This document shows positions 7,952 to 14,813 of a DNA stretch of 14,813 bases, piece after piece. Under the pieces are notes generated by a model. That model was given only the letters and a program-made list of their open reading frames with translations. It made no database searches and was not told the origin of the DNA. The stretch lies in the NCBI GenBank assembly GCA_023807065.1, contig JAJJLU010000895.1, positions 1 through 14,813 of the forward strand. The letters are read 5' to 3'. The DNA comes from Isotricha intestinalis. Taxonomy: Eukaryota > Ciliophora > Litostomatea > Vestibuliferida > Isotrichidae. The position numbers were made by a program, and so were the translations under genes. The first letter of the stretch is position 1. Each line of letters begins with the position of its first letter.

Positions 7952-10900
7952 CTATATATAATTTTCTTTTAAATATTTCTCAATATCTTCAAAAGAAAAT
8001 CTTTCTTTTTCATTTAATTCAAGCATTTTAGAGATTAAAAAAATAATTTTTTCAGAATATTTTTTTTTTAAATATCTTCTAATCATATTTTTAAAGACTT
8101 TAACACTGATAATTTCTCTTAAATCATTTAACAAATTAATATTAAAAGTTAAAGCATATAAAAGGCAAAAACCTAATGAAAAGACATCACTTTTATAAGG
8201 ATTATGATAAATATCTTTTTTATTAAATTTTAATCCATTATATAACATAGGACTCATATATAATTCACTTCCTCTTAAAGTTGCTTCTTGAGAAGTATCT
8301 TTAAAAGTTTTTGCTTCTCCAAAATCAGTAACTTTAAATATATTATTTTCAAATATTAATATATTTTGAGGCTTTATATCTCTATGTGCTATTCCTTCAT
8401 TTTCTAAATATAATAATGCTTTGTTTAATTGATTTAATATATTTATTATTTCTTTTTCTGAATAATATAATTTTAATTTTTGTCTTCTTTTTATTTCATT
8501 ATTCCAATCTGATAATGCTACTTCCATTAATATATATATAGAATATGTTGTTATATCTAAACATTTATATTGAATTGATATTATTTTCATTATATTATCA
8601 TGTGATTTTGAATATACTAATTCTAATTCTTTTTGAAAATTTTTAACTTCTTTTAAATCATGACATATTATTTTTTTCAAAGCATATTTTTCATTATTAT
8701 ATTTATTCTGAACTAAATATATTTTACCAAAACTTCCATCTCCAATTGGATCTAAATATTCATAATCTTCTGTTTCAAATTCTGGAATTAAACCTTCTTT
8801 TGCTATAAAATTTAATTTTTCTGGATTTGTTAATATATTTCCTAAATTTAAATTTGATTCTGATTTTAATGTTAAATCTGTATTATTTGAATTTGTACTT
8901 TCTTTTCTTTCAAAACTTATCATATTATCTAATTTATTTTCTATTGATCTCTTTCTCTGATAATTAAAATTCATTTTTCTTGTTCTTCCTAAATTTAAAT
9001 AATAATTATTATCTTCTTCTAAATCTTTTATTGTATCCATTTCTTCTTTTTCTATTTCTTCTTTTGAACAATCATCTAAATTTTTTGAACTTTTTTTACT
9101 TAATGTTTTTATTGTTTTTTGGGTTTTTTCATTAAATGATAAAGTCTCTTCTTCTTCATTTCCTTTTATTTTATCAAAAGTTTCATTTAAATTTATTTTT
9201 ATTTTCTTTATTTTATTTGAACGTTCATTACTTCTTGTTCCTAAAGAAGAATTATCATTTGTAGAAAAATAATTATTATTTTCTTGTTCTATAATATTAT
9301 TATTTAAGTTATTATTATTATTTAAGTTATTATTATTTAAATTATTACTACTTAAATTTTTATTTTTGTGATAATTTATTTCATTTTCATTTGAAAGTAA
9401 ATGTTGACTATTTAATTGAGCACTTAAATGTAATTTTTTAATGTTTTTATTTAAACTACTATGATTTTGACTATTATTTAATTCATTTTTATTTTTGGAA
9501 TTATTTCTCTGTTCTAAAATATCCATTAAATACATAATTCTATAAGAACTTTTTTTTTTAACAGATTGATTAACAGGATATTCAGTTAATAAATTAATAT
9601 TTTTATTTTTTTCTCCATTAGAAGAATTTAAATTACTCATAGTTTTTCTATTATTATTTTCATGAAAAGAATTTAATTCAGTTAAATTTTTTTTAATTTG
9701 ATATTTTTTATCTTCAACACTTCTTCCAAATTTATTATGAAAATAATTAATATTATTTATATTATTGTCTTCAAAATTTCTTCTGGAAACGTTGTTAGAA
9801 TTTAATTGAGGAATTAAATATTCTTTTTTTTTAAAAAAATTGCCCCAAACACTTTTATAATTTCTGAATTTTTTATTACAAATAGGACAAATCCAAATAA
9901 ATTTATCATAGAAATTCATAGCATGACATTTATTACAAACAATAATAGTTTTATTATTTAATTTTCCTTTATATAAAATACCATTACAATCTTCTTTATG
10001 AAAAAAATTTAATTCTTTAATATTATATTTTTTACAACAAGGAATTTCAGTAGGAAAACATTTTTCTTTAAATAATAAAGCTTTATTAATACTTCTTTTT
10101 ATTATTTCCATTTCTAAAGGATTATAAATTTTAGCTTTGCTTATAAAATCTTTTTTACAAATTAAACAATTCCAAATTATACTTTCTGGTTTTGCTTTAA
10201 AATTACATTTTTTATTTAAACAAACTAAATAATTTTCTATTAAATCTAAATAAAGTATATTTTGACATTTTATACATTTCATTGTATTATTTATTAAATT
10301 ACCACAATGATATTTTTCCCATGTTGAAGGTAATAAATTTATATTTTCATCTTTTGAAAGAACACAAGAATAATATTCTAAATTACAATATGTACAATAT
10401 AATAATATTTCTTTTGATAAATAAACTTTTTTACATTCTACACATATTAAATAATTTATTTTTTCTGATTTATTATTCTCTTTTATTTCTATTAATTTAC
10501 TTTTTTCATTTATACAATTATGATATGCATATTTTTCAGTGTTAATACAATGTTTTCGAAATTTTACTAAAAAATTATATTTATCTGAATTTTTTTGAAA
10601 ATTTTTCCATTCACTTTTTAAAAAAGTATAATTTGAATTATATTTTATTTCTAAATTTTCTTTTGATAAATCTATTTTTTCTTTAATTTTTTCTTTTTTT
10701 TCTTTGGGAAAAAAATTATATATCATTTTTTCAGATTCATTTATTATTTCATTTAAAAAAATATCTTTTCTTTTTATTAATATTTCACTGAAATTTTCTT
10801 CATATGTTGAATTAAAAATTTCTTTTATTTTATCTGTTAAATTATCTAAATTTTTTTCCTTTTTTTTTAGATATACTTTTTCATGAGAAATTGGTTTTTC

Positions 10901-10957
10901 TAATTCATTGCTTTGATTACGATAATTTGATTTATTTAAAGTATGACGAAGTCTCAT
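7952..10957 (-). CDS. Protein kinase with N-terminal zinc-ribbon array
   Basis: 1001 residues, one exon, TAG stop. Residues 1-165 are charged and helical. Residues ~170-365 are Cys-rich with at least eight Cys pairs. C172/C175 with C188/C191 and C341/C344 with C357/C360 are both C-x2-C-x12-C-x2-C, a zinc-ribbon layout. Between them lie C228/C231 with C246/C251, then C264/C267 and C307/C308/C324. The phrase I-W-x-C-x2-C-x-K-x-F occurs twice (261-271, 354-364), suggesting an internal duplication. Residues ~370-720 are Asn/Ser-rich and disordered. Residues ~734-996 are a complete Ser/Thr-type kinase domain: Gly loop GDGSFG (739-744), Lys761, helix-C Glu777, HRDIKPQN (858-865), DFG (878-880). The APE motif is Ser-Pro-Met (902-904), lacking the usual Glu. 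All catalytic residues are present, so activity is expected. The zinc region could bind ubiquitin, nucleic acid or substrate; the sequence does not say which. I do not recognise a named family. Start context is aaaaaATG. Confidence 0.95.
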   Translation of the reverse strand: MRLRHTLNKSNYRNQSNELEKPISHEKVYLKKKEKNLDNLTDKIKEIFNSTYEENFSEILIKRKDIFLNEIINESEKMIYNFFPKEKKEKIKEKIDLSKENLEIKYNSNYTFLKSEWKNFQKNSDKYNFLVKFRKHCINTEKYAYHNCINEKSKLIEIKENNKSEKINYLICVECKKVYLSKEILLYCTYCNLEYYSCVLSKDENINLLPSTWEKYHCGNLINNTMKCIKCQNILYLDLIENYLVCLNKKCNFKAKPESIIWNCLICKKDFISKAKIYNPLEMEIIKRSINKALLFKEKCFPTEIPCCKKYNIKELNFFHKEDCNGILYKGKLNNKTIIVCNKCHAMNFYDKFIWICPICNKKFRNYKSVWGNFFKKKEYLIPQLNSNNVSRRNFEDNNINNINYFHNKFGRSVEDKKYQIKKNLTELNSFHENNNRKTMSNLNSSNGEKNKNINLLTEYPVNQSVKKKSSYRIMYLMDILEQRNNSKNKNELNNSQNHSSLNKNIKKLHLSAQLNSQHLLSNENEINYHKNKNLSSNNLNNNNLNNNNNLNNNIIEQENNNYFSTNDNSSLGTRSNERSNKIKKIKINLNETFDKIKGNEEEETLSFNEKTQKTIKTLSKKSSKNLDDCSKEEIEKEEMDTIKDLEEDNNYYLNLGRTRKMNFNYQRKRSIENKLDNMISFERKESTNSNNTDLTLKSESNLNLGNILTNPEKLNFIAKEGLIPEFETEDYEYLDPIGDGSFGKIYLVQNKYNNEKYALKKIICHDLKEVKNFQKELELVYSKSHDNIMKIISIQYKCLDITTYSIYILMEVALSDWNNEIKRRQKLKLYYSEKEIINILNQLNKALLYLENEGIAHRDIKPQNILIFENNIFKVTDFGEAKTFKDTSQEATLRGSELYMSPMLYNGLKFNKKDIYHNPYKSDVFSLGFCLLYALTFNINLLNDLREIISVKVFKNMIRRYLKKKYSEKIIFLISKMLELNEKERFSFEDIEKYLKENYI
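9297..9356 (-). repeat. Short coding tandem repeat (Leu-Asn-rich, 15-18 bases per unit)
   Basis: Units ending in TTTAAGTTATTATT recur about three times with varying numbers of ATT triplets. On the minus strand they encode repeats of Leu followed by two to five Asn in the disordered middle of the zinc-ribbon kinase. Typical replication-slippage repeat. Confidence 0.75.
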
Positions 10958-11288
10958 TTTTTATTTTTTAATTAAAAATTTTTTTAGGAGATATTATTTT
11001 ACTTTTATGTTAAAATTTAAATATGTGTAAAAATTAATCATTGATAAAAATAATAGTTTTTATTTGGTTGTTAATAAAATTTTCATTTATTTATTTTTAT
11101 AAAAATAACCTTAAAAATAATAAAAAAATTATGTTTACAAGATTTATAAATATATAATAATAAAAATAATGAATTTTTTAAAAATAATTTATTTTATATT
11201 TTATTAACCAAAAATAATCAATAACAAACAAAACAAAACAAAACAAACAAAAAAAAATAATTTTTAAATATAAATATAATAATTTAAA
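10958..11288. other. Spacer between the two leftward kinase genes
   Basis: 331 bases, A/T-rich. Read leftward, it starts with the 3' flank of the CAMK-like kinase gene and ends with the leader of the zinc-ribbon kinase gene. No reading frame or RNA gene is seen. The only clear structure is the AAAAC-type tract at 11224-11250. The base before the downstream ATG is part of an A run on the minus strand, as in the other genes. Confidence 0.5.
11224..11250. repeat. AAAC/AAAAC microsatellite
   Basis: A run of AAAC and AAAAC units on the plus strand; on the minus strand it is GTTT/GTTTT. It lies 39-65 bases beyond the TGA stop of the leftward CAMK-like kinase gene, where a G/T-rich element could help 3'-end formation (inference). 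It may equally be a neutral simple repeat. Confidence 0.65.
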
Positions 11289-14200
11289 TCAATTGTTATA
11301 TTTAACCATCAAAAAATAAGAAGTAGTAGCATAATTTTTTTCATGATTATTTAAGCAATCTCTAACATAATTTTTAGAATATCCCAATTTATATATTTGA
11401 TTAAGTATATTTTCATTAATATCATTTTTATTATTTTTCAAAAGAAATTTATTTTTATCTTTATCTTTAATATTATCATCAATTTCATTATTAGGAGAAA
11501 TTCCTTTAGAATAAAAACTATTATTATTATAAGGAGAAATATTATTATATAATTTTTTTTCCATAGAATCCATTGAAATAACAACACCGTTGTCAATTTC
11601 TCCATTATTATTTAATTCATATATTCTATTTAATTCTTTTACTTTAACAGAAAATTTAATAATATTATTTTTAATAAGTATTTCATTATTATAATTATCA
11701 ATTAAACTTTTATCACTATTATTATAAATAAAATAATCATCTTGTTCAACTAAAATAATAGAAGAATTAAAAGGAGCTAAAATAAAACTTTTTGTATTAA
11801 TATTTTTACTTTCAAATTCTTCTTCAGTATCTAAATTTCTAATATCGAAATTTTCAATCATATCATCTTTATTATTAATATTAGAATAATCAACATTACT
11901 TTTAGCTAATAAAATTCTTTCGGCATTAGTAAATAAATTATAATTAATATTATTATCACAATCAACATTAATTAACCAAGGATGGCATAAAATTTCATTA
12001 ATACTTAATCTTTTTTTAGGATCAACTTCTAAAATATTTTTAATTAAATTTTTAGCTTCAACACTAATATCATTAATATCATTAAATTTACCTTTTAAAA
12101 TTAGATTATTTAATTCATTTAAGTCATTTCCTTTAAAAGGAACAGTTCCAGATAACATAGCATATAAAACAACGCCAGAAGACCAAACATCAACTTTAAA
12201 ACCTTCATAACCTTTATTTCTTAATATTTCAGGTGCTATATAAGTTGGAGTTCCACATTGTTCAAACATTTTATCATTACTATTTATTATTTTAGAAACT
12301 CCAAAATCACATATTTTAATTTTATTATCTAAATCTATTAATATATTATCTAATTTTATATCTCTATGTACTATGTTATTATTGTGAATATATTGTAATG
12401 CTAATATTATTTGTTTAAAAATATATTTTGCTATATTTTCATTTAATTTACTTCTTTTTCTTATATATGATAATAAATCTCCTGCACATATATATTCCAT
12501 TACTATACATATATGTTTTTTTGTTTCATATGTTTCATAAAATTTTACTATGTAATTTGAATTTGATAATGTTTTCATTATATTTGTTTCTATATTAATT
12601 TTTTTCTTCTGTCTTTCACTTATTATTTTTGTTTTATTTATTGATTTGATTGCCACTAATCTTCCTGTTAATGTATGAAGGCATAAATTTACTTTTCCAA
12701 ATGCTCCTTTTCCTAATAATTTACCATATTTATAAAATTTCATTTTTGTTAATGGATATTTTAAATTTTTATTATAATACTTTTTTATATATTGAGATAT
12801 TAATTCTTTATCTTTTGAATATTGAATATAATTTTTATTTGTTATACTTATTGATGATTCTGTTGATTCATTTAAATTATTGTTTTGAATATCTATTGTT
12901 TGATTTATATAATTCAATAATGAATCATTTTTATTTGATATTGTTGATAAATCTTTATCTGGAATTTTTAATGTTTTTGTTTTTTCCGAATTTTTTGAAT
13001 TTTTTCGAGAAATTTTCGATTTTTGAGAATTTTTTAATGTATTTTTTGAATGGGAATTTTTTGTGTTATTTTTTGAATTTTTTGATTTTTTGTTTTCTAA
13101 ATTTATTTCTATGTTTAATATCTTTTCTTTTGATTTTGATTTTTCTTTTGATTTTGATTTTTTTTGAAAATTGTCAAATTTTATTTTTTCTTTTGTTTTT
13201 TTGATTTTTTGAGAATTATAATTTATGAAAAAATTTTCTAATATATTATTTTCTTTAATTTTATTATCATTTTTATTTTTTTCTGAATTTTCTTTTATTT
13301 TATTTTTTGAATTTTTTTTTGAATTATTTTCAGTGTGACATATTTTTTCTTTTTTTTTTGAAATTTTATGATGAGAATTAATTAAAGTTTCTAACAAAGT
13401 AAATTTTTTATTATCAGGAAATTTAAATTTATTTATAATATTATCTTTAGAATTATTTTTCGATTGTTCTTTAGAATTATTTTGAGAATTAATTTTAGTT
13501 TTAACTAATTTATTAAAATTAACATTAATAAAACTTTTTTGTTTATTTGGTTTAAATTTTTTTTCAAAAATAATATCATTTTTTTTTTCAATTCTATTTA
13601 AAGGACTATTACTGTTATGAAAAAAATTATTAATATTATTATTAATTTTTAAATGAATATTACTATTACTAATATTATTAACAATAAAATCTTTTTCATT
13701 AGAATTTTTTCTAGAAGTATTTTCAGTATTAAAATTACATTTATTATTATTATTAATATATTTATATTTAGGAGATTTATTTTGATATTTTGGTTTATAA
13801 AGAGTATTGTAATTAGAAGTAAAAACAGAAGAATTTTTTAAATGACTTTGTAAAATTAAATTATTACTTTTATTTTGAATAGTATTAAAATTATTTTTAA
13901 TATTAACATAATGTTTACTTGAAGAAGAAGATAAATTTTTATTTTTAGTATATAAATAATAAGAATCTTTTCCAGAATTAGAATAAATAGAATTTTTTTC
14001 TTCATCTTCTAAACTTGAATTACTTCTTTTTTGAAATTTTGTGTATATTGAATTTTTATTTGAAGTTTCAATTGTCATTTTACTTTTTTTTTTTATATAA
14101 TTTGATTTATTAATATAATTATTTAAACTTATTGATGTATTATTATTATTATTATTTAAAGTATTATTACTATTATTATTCAAAGTATTATTTGATATTT

Positions 14201-14567
14201 TTTTTTCTTTTATTTTAATTATTTTTTTTTTTAATATATTATCTATATTATTTTTTTCATTTTGCTTTGTATTTATAATATAATGTGAATTTATATTTAT
14301 TTTATTAAAGTTATTATTAATATTTGAAGGATTTATTTTTGGTTTTGAATTTTTTCTTTCTATATAAATTTTTTCAGGAGAATTTTTTGATGTTTTATAT
14401 TTTGATTTTTTTATTTTATTTGAATTTATTCCTTGTCTAAAAGTTGATACTAATGATCCTAAAGATTCTCTTTCTATTGTATTTAAAGGTGATGCTTGAA
14501 GTGGTTTTATCTTTTTTGATTTTATTGTTTTAAAATTTAGTGGATTTGATTTTAATGAAACATTCAT
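11289..14567 (-). CDS. CAMK/AMPK-like protein kinase with C-terminal UBA-like domain
   Basis: 1092 residues, one exon, TGA stop. Residues 1-600 are Lys/Asn/Ser-rich and disordered, except for an information-rich island at 22-46 (KPLQASPLNTIERESLGSLV, then STFRQ). Residues 612-865 are a complete kinase domain: G-x-G-x-x-G (619-624), VAIK with Lys641, Glu660, HRDIKLDN (734-741), DFG (754-756), GTPTYIAPE (772-780), DVWSSGV (793-799) and HPWL (862-865). The layout matches CAMK-group kinases of the SNF1/AMPK/CHK2 type. The activation-loop Thr two residues before the CG of the loop is Glu769, a possible built-in acidic mimic. The stretch FSVKVKELNR...NNNGEIDNGVVISM (972-999) looks constrained, and residues ~1050-1090 (LNQIYKLGYSKNYVRDCLNN...) form a UBA-like three-helix module that ends the protein, supporting TGA as the real stop. 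Substrates are unknown. The ATG (context ttcaaaaaATG) lies about 220 bases from the telomere. Confidence 0.95.
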   Translation of the reverse strand: MNVSLKSNPLNFKTIKSKKIKPLQASPLNTIERESLGSLVSTFRQGINSNKIKKSKYKTSKNSPEKIYIERKNSKPKINPSNINNNFNKININSHYIINTKQNEKNNIDNILKKKIIKIKEKKISNNTLNNNSNNTLNNNNNNTSISLNNYINKSNYIKKKSKMTIETSNKNSIYTKFQKRSNSSLEDEEKNSIYSNSGKDSYYLYTKNKNLSSSSSKHYVNIKNNFNTIQNKSNNLILQSHLKNSSVFTSNYNTLYKPKYQNKSPKYKYINNNNKCNFNTENTSRKNSNEKDFIVNNISNSNIHLKINNNINNFFHNSNSPLNRIEKKNDIIFEKKFKPNKQKSFINVNFNKLVKTKINSQNNSKEQSKNNSKDNIINKFKFPDNKKFTLLETLINSHHKISKKKEKICHTENNSKKNSKNKIKENSEKNKNDNKIKENNILENFFINYNSQKIKKTKEKIKFDNFQKKSKSKEKSKSKEKILNIEINLENKKSKNSKNNTKNSHSKNTLKNSQKSKISRKNSKNSEKTKTLKIPDKDLSTISNKNDSLLNYINQTIDIQNNNLNESTESSISITNKNYIQYSKDKELISQYIKKYYNKNLKYPLTKMKFYKYGKLLGKGAFGKVNLCLHTLTGRLVAIKSINKTKIISERQKKKINIETNIMKTLSNSNYIVKFYETYETKKHICIVMEYICAGDLLSYIRKRSKLNENIAKYIFKQIILALQYIHNNNIVHRDIKLDNILIDLDNKIKICDFGVSKIINSNDKMFEQCGTPTYIAPEILRNKGYEGFKVDVWSSGVVLYAMLSGTVPFKGNDLNELNNLILKGKFNDINDISVEAKNLIKNILEVDPKKRLSINEILCHPWLINVDCDNNINYNLFTNAERILLAKSNVDYSNINNKDDMIENFDIRNLDTEEEFESKNINTKSFILAPFNSSIILVEQDDYFIYNNSDKSLIDNYNNEILIKNNIIKFSVKVKELNRIYELNNNGEIDNGVVISMDSMEKKLYNNISPYNNNSFYSKGISPNNEIDDNIKDKDKNKFLLKNNKNDINENILNQIYKLGYSKNYVRDCLNNHEKNYATTSYFLMVKYNN
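13123..13158 (-). repeat. Perfect 18-base coding tandem repeat (SKSKEK twice)
   Basis: Two identical 18-base units encode Ser-Lys-Ser-Lys-Glu-Lys twice in the disordered N-terminal half of the CAMK-like kinase. Identity at every base suggests a recent duplication. Confidence 0.85.
14137..14184 (-). repeat. 24-base coding tandem repeat (TLNNN-type)
   Basis: Two 24-base units differing at two positions (both T/C), followed by a partial third from 14185. On the minus strand they encode Thr-Leu-Asn-rich octapeptides in the disordered N-terminus of the CAMK-like kinase. Confidence 0.8.
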
Positions 14568-14786
14568 TTTTTGAATTTTTATATATTTATTTTTATTTTT
14601 TTATTATTTTGAGGAATGAAAATTTTTTTTTTAATTTTTTAATGATTTTTTTTTTAATATGAAATTTAATTAAGTATTGTTAAATATTTTTTTTTTTATA
14701 TAATAAATTTTTAAATAATAAAAATAATGATTGAATTTTTTTTTAATTTACTTTATTGTATTTCTTTTTTATTTTAAAGACAAGTA
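14568..14786. other. Subtelomeric spacer with the upstream region of the last gene
   Basis: About 219 bases of T-rich plus strand (A-rich on the minus strand) between the ATG of the CAMK-like kinase and the telomere. Any promoter for that gene must fit here. No subtelomeric repeat family, reading frame or RNA gene is visible. Confidence 0.6.
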
Positions 14787-14813
14787 ATGGGGATTGGGGA
14801 TTGGGGATTGGGG
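14787..14813 (+). repeat. Telomere repeats (ATTGGGG)n
   Basis: Four GGGG blocks (14789-14792, 14796-14799, 14803-14806, 14810-14813) separated by ATT, at the very end of the window. The G-rich strand runs 5'->3' toward the end, the correct polarity for a telomere; the other strand reads CCCCAAT. The G4 blocks contrast sharply with DNA that otherwise almost lacks G runs. Four G4 runs with 3-base loops could fold into a G-quadruplex. The start is abrupt, directly after ordinary A/T-rich sequence, as at macronuclear chromosome ends formed by telomere addition. Confidence 0.92.

Noticed and set aside
10282..10886. Two short plus-strand open frames (10282-10545, 10704-10886)
   Set aside because: Both are antisense to the zinc-ribbon kinase; the Cys spacing on the minus strand shows which strand is coding.
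12650..13204. Open frame of 184 codons on the plus strand
   Set aside because: It is antisense to the CAMK-like kinase. Its Leu/Ile/Phe-rich product is the usual mirror of Lys/Asn/Glu-rich A/T-biased coding sequence, and it has no recognisable domain.
1..14813. Bacterial or organellar origin because of the very high A+T
   Set aside because: Kinesin-like, ankyrin/SAM and CAMK-type proteins, a telomere, A-rich starts without ribosome binding sites and 200-330-base spacers are eukaryotic nuclear features.
1..14813. Dictyostelium or Plasmodium origin (A/T-rich, poly-Asn proteins)
   Set aside because: The ATTGGGG end does not fit the chromosome ends known for those groups, and G4-type units are typical of ciliates. 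Not absolutely excluded without a search.
1..14813. tRNA genes, CRISPR arrays, transposons
   Set aside because: No tRNA-like box pairs, no regularly spaced repeats with unique spacers, and no transposase or terminal inverted repeats were seen on either strand.

Overview
The window looks like the end of a ciliate macronuclear chromosome. The DNA is extremely A+T-rich (well over 80% by eye). Five long uninterrupted genes fill about 84% of it, separated by short A/T-only spacers. The last 27 bases are four G4 blocks separated by ATT, i.e. (ATTGGGG)n on the strand running 5'->3' into the end, as expected of a telomere and similar to the G4 telomeres of ciliates. The proteins are rich in Asn, Lys and Ile and carry poly-Asn tracts. 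Three genes end in TAA, one in TAG and one in TGA, and none has an internal stop, so the standard genetic code fits. This excludes the Tetrahymena/Paramecium code. Together with the telomere unit it points (inference) to a standard-code ciliate lineage such as the anaerobic/rumen litostomes; I cannot place it further without searches.

Layout: 1-961 has no intact gene. It holds scattered coding-like fragments that may be the remains of a membrane/RING-finger gene, followed by the upstream region of the first gene. Three genes then read rightward. 962-3856 is a kinesin-like protein whose three nucleotide-binding motifs are all degenerate (a pseudo-motor) followed by a long coiled coil. 4088-4894 is a small CAP/SCP-domain protein with an N-terminal Met-Gly-Cys lipidation signal. 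5126-7633 is an ankyrin-repeat and double SAM-type scaffold that may end in a CaaX prenylation box. Two genes read leftward from the telomere side. 7952-10957 is a protein kinase with an N-terminal array of zinc ribbons. 11289-14567 is a CAMK/AMPK-like protein kinase with a long disordered N-terminus and a C-terminal UBA-like domain. The two arms converge at 7634-7951, and the telomere-proximal gene starts only about 220 bases from the telomere repeats.

Functionally the set reads as signalling and cytoskeleton: two kinases, a scaffold, a lipid-anchored CAP protein and a non-motor kinesin. Nothing shows that the five form one pathway; eukaryotic neighbours need not be related. The most interesting points are the triple-degenerate kinesin, the zinc-ribbon/kinase fusion with two ribbons of identical spacing, the built-in Glu at the activation-loop Thr position of the CAMK-like kinase, and the possible lipid anchors at opposite ends of two adjacent proteins.
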